A stretch of 64,000 nucleotides of DNA, taken from the NCBI GenBank assembly GCA_029207755.1, contig JARCOQ010000003.1, positions 95,992,646-96,056,645 of the forward strand, in the 5' to 3' direction. Positions 39,674 to 51,138 of this stretch are shown here, one piece after another. The notes beneath the pieces were generated by a model, which was not told the DNA's origin, searched no databases, and saw nothing but the letters and a program-made list of their open reading frames with translations. How positions within the stretch are numbered: position 1 is the first letter of the stretch; the number at the start of each line of letters is the position of its first letter. The DNA comes from Chamaea fasciata (lineage: Eukaryota; Chordata; Aves; Passeriformes; Sylviidae). The position numbers and the translations under genes were made by a program.

Positions 39674-40647
39674 TCAGCACTTGGACTTATTAAACTTCAT
39701 CCTGTTGGACTCTGCCCAGCCATCCAACCATTCCAGGTCTCTCTGGAGACCCCTCCTACCTTCCAACAGATTGACACACACTCCCAGCTTAGTGTTATCC
39801 ACAAATTTACTAATGAAAGACTCAATACCCTCATCCATGTTGTCAATAAAAATATTGAACAAAACTGGCCCCAGACCCCTGAGGGACACCACTGGTGACC
39901 GGCCACCAGCTGGATACAGCACCATTCACCACCACTCTCTGGGCCTGGCCATCCAGCCGGTTCCTAATCCAGAAAAGAGTGCTCCTGTCCAAGCTGTGGG
40001 CTGCCAGCTTTTCCAGGAGTATTCTGTGGGAGACAGTGTCAAAGGCCTTGCTGAAGTACACAACATCCACAGCCTTTCCTGTATCTACCAGGTGAGTCAC
40101 CTGGTCATAAAAGGGGACCAGGTTGGTCAAACACGACCTACCCCTCCTAAACCCATGCTGGCTGGGCCTGAGACCCTGGCCATCCTGTATGTGATGTGTG
40201 ATGACACCCAGTGTAAACTGCTTGCTCCATTACCTTACTGGGTACTGAGGTCGGGCTAACTGGCCTATAATTACCAGAATCCCCCTTCCCACCCTTTTTG
40301 TGGATGGGTGTCACATCAGGCAGCTTCCAGTCATCCGGAACCTCACCAGTGAGCCAGGACTGATTGTAAATGATGGAGAGCAGCTTCTCAAGCTCATCTG
40401 CCAGCTCCCTCATCACCATGGATCCCATCTGGTCCCATTGATTTATAAACATCCAAACAGCTCAGCAGATCTCTGACTGTCTCCTCCTGGATAACAGGGA
40501 GACCATTCTGCTGACGCCATCTACCAGCCAAGGAGGACAGCTGTTCTGAGGACAAGCCATCTTCCCACTAAAGACTGAGGCAAAGAAGGCATTAAGCACC
40601 TCTGCCTTCTCTTCATCTGTAGTTACTAAGTTCCCTCCTGCATCCAA
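39674..40647 (-). pseudogene. CR1 ORF2 reverse transcriptase, frameshifted, catalytic Asp residues lost
   Basis: Successive frames carry RT blocks in order. LTTDEEKAEVLNAFFASVF-like sequence (40647-40462) is followed by LTGEVPDDWKLPDVTPIHKKG and GNYRPVS (40452-40147). Next come VDVVYFSKAFDTVSH and VTSGVPQGS (40130-39843), then LGPVLFNIF and FVDNTKLG (39925-39674). In the CR1 family, motif A reads YLDFSKAFDTVSH; here Leu-Asp is missing between Tyr and Phe (junction 40056/40055), an in-frame 6-bp loss of the catalytic Asp. Motif C, normally FADD, reads FVDN (Asn codon 39796-39794). Frame breaks separate the pieces, including one just after GVPQG. The RT cannot be active. Confidence 0.92.
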
Positions 40648-40909
40648 TAGAGAACAAAGGTTGGTCTTAGCCTTCCTTTTATCATTTAAATATTCATGAA
40701 AAAATTTTTGTTATCCTTTACAAAAATTGCCAAATTAAGTTCACACTGATTTTTGGCCTCCCAAAATTTTTTCCTATATGCCCTATCAACCCCCTCAAAT
40801 ACTTCCTGAGACACCTGACCCTCCCTCCAAAGATGATACATCCTCTTTTTATTGTTAAGTTCCTTTGAAATCTTGTTTCCCATCTAGGCTGGACGTTTGC
40901 CTCATCAGC

Positions 40910-41635
40910 TCATCTTTTGGCACACAAGGCCAGTCTGTTCCTGTGCCCCCAAGATCTCTGTTTTGAAGCACACCCACTTTTCCTGGACTCCCTTGTTTGT
41001 AAGGGCTGCTTCCCAAGGAACTCTCTGAATAAGTCTACTAAAAATAGGCCAAAGTCTGCCCTCTGGAAGTCCAATGTAATAGTCTTATTGATGTTTCTCC
41101 TAATTTTATCAAATATTGAGAACACTATAATTTCATTATCACTCTGTCCCAAGCAGCCCGCAGCCACCACATCTCCCACCAGCCCATCTCTATTTGCAAA
41201 CAACAGATCAAACATAGTCCCTCCCCTGGTGGGCTCACTCACCAGCTGCAACAAAAACTTGTCCTCCACACACTCTAAGAACTTCCTAGACTGCCTCTTT
41301 TCTGCTGTGTTAGGTTCCCAGCAGATGTCTGGTAGGTTAAAGTCACCTACAAGAACGAGGGCTGGTGATCCTGAAACTCTCTCCACCTGCTTATAGTATA
41401 AGTTGTCCACCGCTTCTTCCTGGTCGGATGGACAATAGAAGACTCCCAGGAGGATGTCAGCCTTGTTGACCTTCCCCTTAATTCCTACCCATAGGCATTC
41501 AACTCCATCTTCATTAGTTTCAATACTGATGGCATCAAAAGCCTCCCTAACATAAAGGGCCACTCCTCCACCTCTTCTTCCTTTCCTATCTCTTCTGAAG
41601 AGCTTGTAGCCATCCAGACATATCCTTCCAGGTCA
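40910..41635 (-). pseudogene. CR1 ORF2 endonuclease domain, degenerate
   Basis: A 217-codon frame (41563-40910) preceded in the same frame by GYKLFRRDRKGRRGGGVALYV, the usual CR1 lead-in to the APE-type endonuclease. GDFNLPDICW (residues 73-82 from the ATG) keeps the GDFN active-site block, and PTRGGTMFDLLFANRDG follows. The catalytic SDH triplet reads SDN at 41143-41135, so the His that acts in phosphodiester cleavage is Asn here. The N-terminal part of the domain is lost to 5' truncation. In an active element this domain nicks target DNA for target-primed reverse transcription. This copy is dead. Confidence 0.9.
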
Positions 41636-43902
41636 GAGGACAATTTGTTGACAGGAAAGAAATAGAAGGTCTGGTAGAAACCTGCTGCCTACACTGCTGC
41701 CAGGTGTGACACTTAATTTGCAGTGACTTTTTAGCCTTTCCAACCAGCATTTGGAAGGAAAGCATGCTGTGATGTGCAGGCATGCATGGCTAACTCAGCC
41801 ACCTAGGGGATGTGCATATCTTGTCAGGTGCATAGGGAAAGAGGCAGGGCTCCGCAAGGGCCATTCTTGCTTGCCCTGCAACACTTGTTCTCATAATTTA
41901 TGAAGCTGATGGCCTGTCTCCCCCATTTTAAAAATTGTTAGTAATGCATTCATTCACTAATGTGTTCACACACAAACAAGATTTTGTGAACACATGGGAA
42001 AAAGTCAAAGCTTGCAAACCCTCCTTTGTTTCAAATACTAATTGAGGTTGCTAAGAGACAAGTGTTGATATATATTGCATCATTTCCAAACCCAGACACT
42101 CAAAGAAATTAATAGCTGTGGGTACTATACATCTCATACATAATAAAATCTGAACATACTATTTCTATCAAACAGAAAAAAACACACTGCAACTCCTCCC
42201 CTACTCTGACCCTAAAAATTATATTATCAGCCTGATTTTTCAGGGGTACTTAGTTCTTTCAGCTCTGTAATATTTTAAAATGAAATCATAACTGGTGCTT
42301 AAAAAAAAAAAAACACACCAAAAAAAACCAAAACCAAAACCAAAAATAAACCACCCCCCCCTCAAAAAAAAAAAACAAAACAAGTTTTTTTTTCTACCAG
42401 AAGTCTAAATGAATGCACTTCATTGAAAGAGAATGTGAGAATGACTTATGTTCACATTAATGTCAGGTTTTGGTCAACCACTTAGTTATATGTAATTTTG
42501 CTATTATTTGATATTATGGTTGCCCATTAAGGTATATGATTCCAAAGAAGTATCAGTTATCAGATTTTAGCAAAATAACACATAGCAAATCGACTATGAC
42601 ATATTTCTTAGTTAAATCCATCCCTTAAAAGAAAATATGTGGGAGGGATTGATTTTTCCTAATTTTTAGCCATCTGAAATTTGGGTGCTTGGGCTAAGCT
42701 AGTCACTTGCACTCCTCTAGAGCAATGGAGAGAGACTGAAGTAGAGAGTAATTCATCCAGTCTATCTCAGACACCTATGTTAAAATGGGATGAATTGCCA
42801 TTTGGAGGATCTTATCTTTCTCCATTTACTATAACGGGAATCTGGACAAATAGCTTAGATGAAACCCTTAACTTTAAATGACTAAATGCAGTGAAGATGA
42901 ATTCCACTCTAAATCAATACAATACAAATACTACATAAAAGCCACAATGCACAGGTCAAAGTTAAGGCCATTGTGATGAAATATGTATTTTCTTGCTCTT
43001 GGCAAGAAAAATGTAGGAATTTTGCATGCCAGGAAACTTCAAGTTTTGCAAGGACTTCAAGATTTGTTATTGTTCTTAACAATGATTTCTTTTCTTTCTA
43101 TTCTGTTATTTCTAAGTAAGTATCTATGCTGTTTTTCACTGAAGTTTTTTAATGATTTTTTTTTCTGAAAAGGGTTACATTTTTTTTTGTATATGGATGA
43201 AGTTATAAATCCTAAACCAAGAATAACAGCATGTCCTAGAGTGACTTTATGATGCTTATATCCCCAGTCGTCTGTTCTGTTTATTCTGGATGTTGAGTTC
43301 TGCACCTTTTGGGTTACCTGTCACATATGCTAAATCCAGTTACATTTTTGAAGGCATGGTGATGATGCTGCTATCCACATTCTCTTCCAAAACAGTCATT
43401 TAAAAAAAAAAGTATTATTCTTCTATTGTAAGTGGACTAGAATTCCTCTTTCCCCTCAGCTTTAATTGTTTTTGTGTAAAGGAGGACATCAACATTTGTC
43501 TAATGCTCACTGGCTCTCATGTTGAGATTCCTTCCCTGTTCTGACAGTCTCCTCCATGGGACTCCCTTCCCACAGGATTGTCTGGGAATCCTGGGCCCCC
43601 ATAACCCTGCTGGTCACCTCCTCCTCTTCCACACCTTTATGGTGAACAACAAAGAAAGGACACACCTTTTCAAATACCAAGGAAGAAATGGAGCACTGCA
43701 CAGAGGGCCGTAAGCTACTTATTGCTGCTTGCAGTGGATATCAGAGTCAAACTGCTCAGAGAAGCAGATCCTACAGGACCATGAAGAAGTGCAGTTATTT
43801 TACTGCTTCCCAAAAGCTTAAATTACAGAATCTGTAAATCTCCAATGGACTGAAATAACTTCCTCTTAATTCGTAAAAATTTTAGAGTATTTATTTTTAT
43901 TG
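41636..43902. other. AT-rich non-coding stretch
   Basis: No gene is recognised. It contains an A/C-rich low-complexity tract (42301-42383). The frame at 41586-41783 starts in CR1-derived sequence and runs into unique DNA, so it is a chance join. Confidence 0.6.
42301..42383. repeat. A/C-rich low-complexity tract
   Basis: A runs, CCAAAA units, a C run and further A runs. Its composition resembles the tract at 31.1 kb. Confidence 0.9.
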
Positions 43903-44160
43903 TGTCCTGGCTTTGCCTAAGATAATTTCTTTTCAGTTTCTGATACAGTGCTGTGTTTTGGATTCAGTATGAGAATAATGTTAATAGCACACTGATGATT
44001 TGCTTGTTCCTAAGAAGTGCCTATCCGAAGTCAAGGACGTTTTCATGCCTCATGCTCAGACAGTGAGGAGGAACACAAAAAACCTGGAAGGGAGCATAGC
44101 TTGGACAGGTGAGCTGAGCTGGCCAAAGGGGTATTCCACCACATAGAACAGCATGCTCAC

Positions 44161-44170
44161 TATATAATTA
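44161..44170 (+). promoter_or_regulatory. TATA-like box of LTR at 43.9 kb
   Basis: TATATAATTA lies about 260 bp into the LTR, after the CCAAAGGGGTATTCCA block and about 180 bp before ATTAAA. The position fits a U3 core promoter. Confidence 0.5.
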
Positions 44171-44270
44171 CCTGGAAGTGGGGCTGACTGTGTTTCAGAG
44201 ACAGGGTTCTGGCATAAGCCTGCAGATGGTGAGCAACTGTATGGTACATCACTATTTTTCCTTGGGTTTT

Positions 44271-44335
44271 ATATTATTATTGTTGTTGTTGTTGCTGTTG
44301 TCATTTACTATTATTGTTATTATATTTTACTTTGT
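44271..44335. repeat. TTA/TTG trinucleotide array inside LTR
   Basis: Impure TTA and TTG units at the same internal site as the (ATT)n of the 9.5-kb LTR. Being impure, this array is probably closer to the ancestral state. Confidence 0.85.
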
Positions 44336-44343
44336 TTCAATTA

Positions 44344-44349
44344 TTAAAC
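44344..44349 (+). terminator. LTR poly(A) signal variant ATTAAA
   Basis: ATTAAA just past the trinucleotide array, in the same context as in the LTRs at 9.5 and 36.6 kb. Confidence 0.5.
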
Positions 44350-45914
44350 TGTTCTTATCTCAACCTGAATGTTTTGATTCTCTCCCCCATTCCACTGTGG
44401 TGGGCTATGTGAGTGAGTGTCCGTTTGGTGCTTAGTTGCCAGCCGGGCTTAGGCAATGACACATTGCCATATTCACTGTTCAGAGGTAAAACAACAAGCC
44501 TGAAATCTTAGTATCTTTAATTTATTACTTTATATATTTTTTAAAATAATCTTTGGATAGGGCAGAGTTTTAAACCATTATCACCAATTTTAGTGTCTCG
44601 TATAGTGGTTTACTCCATGCGGGTACTACCAACCTTAAAAGTTTTACTCTGTTCACTGTAAATGTAACTTTGGGAGAGAAGCTACTGTTTGTTCAGCAAA
44701 TAACTCTGTGTGTGTGTTTTAAGTAGACTAAATATACATAGACTGTAGGTAAATATAAATAGACAGTATATAAATAAACTGAAATGGCCTTGACTACATC
44801 CTCTTCCGAAGGAGATTTGCTGTTAATTGAAATTCTGACCATCAAGAAAGTTCACAAAAGCTGCTTGAAGAGGAACTTCTTCAAGAAAGATCCAGAGAAG
44901 ACTCAAAGCAGAAAAAGCAATATTGCTCAGTGTGGAAAATTGAAGGACAATGATGGTAAAAAGGCAAATATAAACCAGTGAACATAAGTATTTTTCTAAA
45001 GCTTTGCTTTTTTGTCAGGTAGATTGCCCAAAAGCAATTGATAGAAAGCCTATAAGATTAAGGCATACTAAAATTACCTTCACTGAAGTCAGAAAACATG
45101 TCTTGGACCATCTACTCCTGTTCTGTCATTGCAGAGGTTCAGCCCTTTGTGTATAAATTACTTATGCCTGATGAAAAGGCAGAGGAGCAGGCATGGAACT
45201 GGGAGGCACTTTGCAATCTCAGACAGGCTGGGCAATACCTCCTGCATTCAGAGGGAGACTCTTTGGCTCACACATTGAGCAGAGCAAGCTCCATTATATT
45301 GTCCCAGTCATCTTAGAGTAAAAGAATTTTAGTTTAAAATTCTCACCACTAATATCATCACATGTTTAAGGAAATATCTAACAATTAATTAATAACACAT
45401 ATATGGGCTAATGAAGATAAAAGGAATGAGAATCACTGTGAATTTTTAATCTGAAATCTAAGGAAAATTTCATCAATTAAATTTAATGAAGCTGACTATT
45501 CAAAATTACTTTCTGTTTGACGTTTTTATTTTTAGCATTTTTTAGATGACATTTTTGTACTGTATATCTTTCCTTCTCCAAACTATCGGCAAACATTATA
45601 ATAAAAAAATCTTGAATTGAATTGGCAAAGCTCCTTCCTGCTGGAGACACCACAGATTAATTTGTCCCACTATCCAATTCATCATATTGATTAAAAAATC
45701 CTGTTTAAGTCATCACTGGAAATATTTCTATTGTTCACATTTATAGAGCATTAAATCCCCGTATCTCAGAGTCTTCAGAAGCATTAATGGATCTTCACAG
45801 CTTAGGTATGAAATAGAAGGTAATATTCCCCATTTAGAAACAACAAAAAGGTAAACTTTGTGACATAAGTATGAGCTTTGGTTCCATACCCGGTGTTCCA
45901 CTCAATACAGGAGA

Positions 45915-46003
45915 TAACTAGATGAAATTCTCTGACCTGTTTTATGCAGAAAGATCAGACAAGATGATCTAATGGTCCCTGATGGCTTAAAAATCTTTGG
46001 AAC
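45915..46003 (+). mobile_element. Ancient CR1-type LINE tail (amniote-wide style)
   Basis: AACTAGATGAAATTC, GACCTGTTTTATGCAGA, GATCAGACAAGATGATC and TAATGGTCCCTGATGGC, followed by AAAATCTTTGGAA, follow the pattern of an old CR1-lineage 3' tail. I recall it from turtles and crocodilians as 'GACCTGTGTTATGCAGGAGGTCAGAC...AATGGTCCCTTCTGGCCTT'-like text. Divergence is high, so it is probably older than the bird radiation. Confidence 0.55.
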
Positions 46004-46758
46004 TGCCAAATTACTGCTGCAGGGCCACAGGGTGACTGATGGCTGAGAGCTACTGAACTGGACATTTCAAAAGGAAACAATTAAACAATAACTATGTTCC
46101 TCTCTATCAGAATAAACATCAAAAAATACAGCTGGAAAAGAGTTCTTGGCTTGTTATACTACTTTTTGATTATGATATACCATTTCCAGGGAAATTGTTC
46201 TTAACAAGCAAGTCTACTGGTTAATTGTTAATATTAAAATTTTGCTAAATCTGTGTCCTGATGGATTAAATTTTCAAGTCTATCAATCCAAGTGACTTCT
46301 CAAATTTAGTCAAAGAACACATGCTCGTGATAAGAAATAATGAAGGAAATACCTGGATGCATAATCCCACAGTTCTATTTGGAAATGTAAGTGAAAAGCA
46401 AGCACTGTAGACCTCTCTGAGAGTAAAGTATCTTACATAATATAATGGGAAAGCATGGTCCTTAATGACCTGTCAGACTTCTAACAAGATCACCATGATG
46501 AAAAAACTACTGTATAGTAAAATAATGAAATAATTAAGAAAATCTAACATTTCGATTTTGATTTTACTTTTGATCTTTCTTCATGAGGACATGGAATTGA
46601 TTGTTAAATGCACAGTATATTTTACAATAAAGTCCAAACACAACTCAGCTGCTTTGATGAACTATATTGAGTCAAAATGTTTAACTGTACAATCAACTTG
46701 GAATTATTCTTGCTGTATTGCATCCCAGCCTCTTAAGAACTCACCAGTAAATTCACTT

Positions 46759-46784
<26 letters not shown>
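46759..46784. repeat. (TA)n microsatellite
   Basis: Thirteen TA units; likely polymorphic. Confidence 0.95.
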
Positions 46785-46789
<5 letters not shown>

Positions 46790-48870
46790 CAGTTTGCCTT
46801 AGGCAAGTCTTTACAAATATTTTCCTCTGGTGTCAAAACTTTCCTCAAAAAGAACAGTAATAGAGGATATCATTACCTACTGCTCTGATGTACACATTAC
46901 ATCAGTTCTGCTTTCAGATGGAGTTTTGCATATGCCACTGTAACTTGTTTTCCCTGTAACATATAGCTACGTCTGTTATCCTCTGTGTGCTGTTATCCAC
47001 TATTTAGTTATAGTACTTTGGTATGCATTTGCTGAAAACTTTGGGTGACAAAAATATCACCTCACCATTGGAGAACCAGTTTCTTGAGAAGAAAATTACA
47101 CTCAAACCACCTTGCAAACAGACCACTCAGGCCCAGTCGTGTCTGAAACCTATTCCTCTCCAAGGATGGCGTCGTACAGTCCTTTGCAGAGGACATGGAT
47201 GTTATCTTGGTGTTGAAAAAGAGCTGCTGCAAAGAGACTGTAGCCTCTATTTGTGTGTTAAGTGATGGATTGCTATTCAAAACTATCAAAACCCACCACA
47301 CCTGAGATTCCCAGATTCCCAGCCTGCACTGAGATGACATGGTCTATTATCCTCCCTCCCCACACATTAAGGGTAGATTAGCTATAGAAATAAAATGTAG
47401 CTTCTGAAGCCATAGAGGGCAAAATATTTTATTAGGTCCAGGGATTAGTTTTAGATCATGATTGGTTTTCTACGGTGTGCAGCAAGAGATACCATAATGA
47501 GGTTGCCATCATTTCTAGTTTTTACAGACAGCTGTCACAGAAATGGCAGAATTGTTCCAAAGCGCAGAACAACTTTCCGTGGAGAGGTGAAAGCCAGTGA
47601 AGCAAGCAAGATTCACTTATTTAGGACTGAGGTTCAGTAATGATGCTAATATTTTGTAAGGTTTTCACTGGACCACAGTCGTAGCAATACCAGAAGAAAA
47701 ACCCCGTTCTCAAGTCTGCCCTAATCTCACACCTCTGCAGTTGTTGTGCAGGACCTCTGTCAGCAACACCACCACCCTTCCTGTTGTTCAAATCACAGGA
47801 AAGACTAGTTAGAGGGGGGTTACCAATATATTATTAATTAATTTAGCATATGACAGTTATTATTTTTTCATTTAAAAACCTGTGAAATTGGATCTTTAAG
47901 TAAAATGTTTTCCATCTCCCATCGTCAAGACCATGACAAGGCCAATACTTAACTCAGAAGATTCGTTGCCAGATCCATTTAAGGTTTCTGGATCAAAGTG
48001 AGGGTAAACCAGTGAAGATGGATGCCACTCCTTGTTATTTGCAATCCAGCAGAAGACACGATGTCATCAGGGAAGCTAATGGTCTGTTAGCTACTCTCTG
48101 AGGACCAAGCAGGGGACAGAGGAATATGGACATGCCAGATACAGTGGGAGCAGTGGGGAGGGGAAATGCATTCAGAAACAGGAAATTGAGTGATACTAAT
48201 GTAAGGACCAGGAAGGACGCAGAGGAGTGGCAGACAAGCGTGAAGAGGAGATTGCCGAGTCAGAGTGCTGCAACAGAACAGAGGAAAATGGCAAGTAGGA
48301 ATTTGTGAGAAGGAAGTATGGAGGTCAAGCAAATTCTGCTGCATCAGACCTATGTGAAACCATACAAAGAAAATTCAGGTAGCTGCTCCTGCAGCAGGGA
48401 TGGAGAACTCTGAGTCTAATAGAGGCTCCTAGAGGTTTCTAGTAGATAGAGTGTCTCAGATAAGTGAGTTAGAGGTTGCATTTCTAGAAACGTTTAAAAG
48501 AATAAACTATTTAAACCTGCAAAATTACTAACAATTTTACATTGTCATTAAAATTATTGATTATTTTGGTAGCTTATGTTTTAAAGATAAGCCATTTTTC
48601 TGAAAACTGGAATTGCCAGACTTTGTTTCACAGCTATCATTACAGTGTATAAGCCAACATAAACCAACTAAGTAATTGTCACTGTTGCCTTTCTAGAAAG
48701 AGTTCACTAAAGATATATGCACTTACACAGGATAGTTGTGAATGAACTTAAACCAGGTGGATTTTTGAGGTAACACAGTCTTCTTCATTCTGTTACATGA
48801 GAAAAACAACCTCTAGGATCCTCCTTAGGAGTTTCAGACATCCAAAGGTGTCAGAATGTGTTAATGTTGT

Positions 48871-48967
48871 ACAGTCCAGTGGCTGCCAAGATTTATCTTT
48901 TAAAGATTTGCCAGGGTTATAGTGTACTGCTATTTTACAGTCCAGCAACTTCCAAGGTTTATCTTTT
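48871..48967. repeat. Two imperfect 31-bp direct repeats
   Basis: Copies at 48871-48901 and 48937-48967 both begin ACAGTCCAG and end TTATCTTTT. They differ at five of 31 positions and are offset by 66 bp. An old local duplication is likely. Confidence 0.75.
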
Positions 48968-49760
48968 TGCACGAACCCATATAAAAGTTACAGCATCTTG
49001 GACAGTTTTGATAGGAAGCATTCATAATCACTGAAAGATTGAAAACTATTTGAATTTAGACACACCAATAATCTCCATTGCTTTCACAGCAGGTGCCACC
49101 TTTTACTTTGGAAATCCACCATGTCAGTGTCCCCCAAGAATGAAGAAAAAACTTCTAGACTGATGAAGAGTATTGAATAGAGTTATGGGCAGATGGTTTG
49201 GAAAAGGCTTTATTTTTCTGTGACTTTTTCAGTTGGGGTTCTCACATAGAAAAGAATAAATTTTATGCTGAGATTCTGTCTAACTAGCCAGACCTTTTAT
49301 GCCAGGGAGGAAAGCCTTAAACACTCTGTAATCTTTCTCCGTGGCACCATGAGTCAAGTAAAAATCTGGCTGAATGTCACTGCATGTTACTCTGTGAAGG
49401 AGGGGAGAGAATACACATGAAGAAATGGCTAAACTTTGGTTCTAGTTCTTTGTGTCTTTAGGCAGACCTGTTCCTACGCAAAAGGGGAATACTCTCAACT
49501 AAAATCTAGTCTGGTGCAGGGTAGTCAATCAGCAATGAGAAATCAGAAACAAATTATAAACCACAATCAGATACCTGTTCTGCAGTTACAGTCTCAAAAA
49601 TACTTTCCAGTTCTTGGGGACACAATTGTTGCATTTTAGCAAAGACAAAATAGAACTGCTTCATTAATATTTATTTTCAAAGCCTCAGAAAAATGGGTTT
49701 TCAGGTAATTTCATTTTTAGTATGTGCAACATGTAGTCATTATGATAGTTTTGAGTTTTC

Positions 49761-49800
49761 CAGAATACCTGGAAATTTTCCAGAATACTTGGAAATTTTC
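49761..49800. repeat. 20-bp tandem duplication
   Basis: Two adjacent units starting CAGAATAC and ending GGAAATTTTC, with one mismatch, probably from replication slippage. Confidence 0.9.
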
Positions 49801-50128
49801 TTAAATACCTACAGAAAATTAAAACGGCACAATATACTTCATCTTATTGTATTTACATAGTCCTTCATAAATGACTGGTTTTATTTGAGCTTAGGAATGA
49901 CTGGGCTTTATTTAGGACTTCTCACAGCACATTAGTGGGAATGTTATCCAATAGCTTCTGAGATGGCAAAACTTGAATTGGACAACTTTATTTGCATTGC
50001 TAAGCAGAGTTATTTCATATACTGTAACATGTTCATAGAAACATTTTTTACAAGATTTTTATCAAAGTGAATGAACCACATTCTGTGGTTTTATTCACGT
50101 ATCACGCACCAAATTGCTTTCAATAATT

Positions 50129-50683
50129 TACCAGCAGTCCTGGTCCACCAGGCAGATCCTAAGTGTTCAGAAGATGGCAAATGTGATCCCATCTTATTTC
50201 CAGGGAAGGTCACGGAGCAGATCATCTTGAGCACCATCAAGAAACATGTACAGGACAACCAGGGGCTCAGGCTCAACCAGCACAGGCTTGTGAAAGGCAA
50301 GTTCTGCTTGACCAGCATGATCTCCTTTCAGTACCAGGTGGCTTGCCTAGTGGATAAGGAAGAGGCTGTGGATGTTTTCTATCTAGACTTCAGTAAAGCC
50401 TTTGTTACCATCTCCCACAGCACTCTGCAGGATTACAACTGTTTGGATGGCCAGGCCCAGAGAGTGCTGGTGAATGGTGCCACACCCAGTTGGTGGCCGG
50501 TCACTAGTGGGGAGCCCCAAAGATCAGTATTGGGGCCAGTCCTGTTTAATGTCTATCCATGATCTGGATGAGAGGATCAAGGGCATCTTCAGTCAGTTTG
50601 CTGACAACACCAAGCTGGGTGAGAGTGTTGATCTGCCGGAGGGCAGGAAGGCTCTGCACAGGAATCTGGATAGGCTGGATTGA
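50129..50683 (+). pseudogene. CR1 reverse transcriptase fragment, degenerate
   Basis: The frame ending at 50562 carries GKVTEQIIL, CLTSMISF and VDVFYLDFSKAF. The first catalytic Asp of motif A is present (residue 106 of the open frame), but the following FDT is FVT. Next come [20 protein letters not shown], where the usual GVPQG reads GEPQR. A frameshift after this moves the rest into another frame with FADNTKLG, in which the second Asp of FADD is Asn. About 25-30 residues are missing between motif A and LDGQAQRV. It is not functional. Confidence 0.9.
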
Positions 50684-51111
50684 TGGGCTGAGACCATTTG
50701 TATGAAGTTCAACAAGGCCAAATGCTGGGTCCTGCATTTGGATCATAACTACCTCTTGCAGTGCTACAGGCTGGAGACAGAGGAAAAAGGCCTGGGGTGC
50801 CAAACATGTGCATGAACAGCTGGCCGAATATGAGCCAGAGTGTGCCCAGGTGACCAAGAAGGCCAGTGATATCCTGGCCTGTATTACAAATAATGTGGCT
50901 GGCAGAACTAAAGTAGTGGTCATCCCCTTGTACTGGTGAGGCCATACCTTGAGTGCTGTGTTCAGTTTTGGGCCCCTTACAACAACAAAGACATTGAGGT
51001 CCCTGGGTGAGGCCAGAGAAGGGCCATGGAGCTGGTGAAGGTGCTGTAGCACAAGTCCTATAAGGAGCAGCTGAGGGAGCTGGGTTTGTTTAATCTGGAG
51101 AAAAGGAAGCA

Positions 51112-51138
51112 CGGGGCGGGGGGGAGGGGGGGGGGAAG
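51112..51138. repeat. G-run inside CR1
   Basis: A near-continuous G tract with single C and A interruptions, probably an expansion of a GGAAGC...GGGG context in CR1. It has the potential to form a G-quadruplex on the plus strand. Confidence 0.85.

Larger units (their letters stand above)
38930..41635 (-). mobile_element. CR1 LINE, 5'-truncated, ~2.7 kb, inactive
   Basis: This minus-strand CR1 runs from within the endonuclease domain (41.63 kb) through the reverse transcriptase and the C-terminal region to the 3' tail (ACAGAATC repeats at 38.93-38.96 kb). It is the largest element in the window. Coding pieces lie in order but in different frames: endonuclease 41635-40910, linker 40883-40686, RT segments 40647-39674 and C-terminal pieces 39561-39044. 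The 5' boundary is at about 41635, where CR1 protein similarity stops (ICLDGYKLFRRDRK is the first matching stretch). A full CR1 is about 4.5 kb, so ORF1 and the start of ORF2 are missing. Frameshifts and lost catalytic residues rule out autonomous activity. Confidence 0.95.
43903..44461 (+). mobile_element. Solo LTR, TGTCCTGG-type avian ERV family, ~559 bp
   Basis: It starts TGTCCTGGCTTTGCC and ends GGCTTAGGCAATGACA (TG...CA). The internal order is an ACAGTGCTGTGTTTTGG block, GAAGTCAAGGACGTTTTCATG, CTGGCCAAAGGGGTATTCCA, TATATAATTA (TATA-like, 44161), a trinucleotide array, ATTAAA (44344-44349) and GGTGCTTAGTTGCC. This is the fuller sibling of the LTR at 9.5 kb, in the same orientation. Flanking TATTG (43898-43902) and CATTG (44462-44466) match at four of five bases, fitting a 5-bp target duplication with one later change. 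No internal ERV sequence remains, so it is a solo LTR. Confidence 0.87.
44467..50128. other. AT-rich non-coding stretch
   Basis: No gene is recognised. It holds an old CR1-like tail, a (TA)n tract and two short duplications, annotated separately. Open frames are under 95 codons and featureless. Confidence 0.55.

Noticed and set aside
39332..40259. 188- and 201-codon plus-strand frames
   Set aside because: They are antisense shadows of the minus-strand CR1 reverse transcriptase region.
9537..44461. The two TGTCCTGG-type LTRs as the ends of one giant provirus
   Set aside because: They are 34 kb apart with unrelated sequence between them, and the second has its own near-perfect target duplication.
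50546..51112. 188-codon minus-strand frame
   Set aside because: It is the antisense shadow of the plus-strand CR1.
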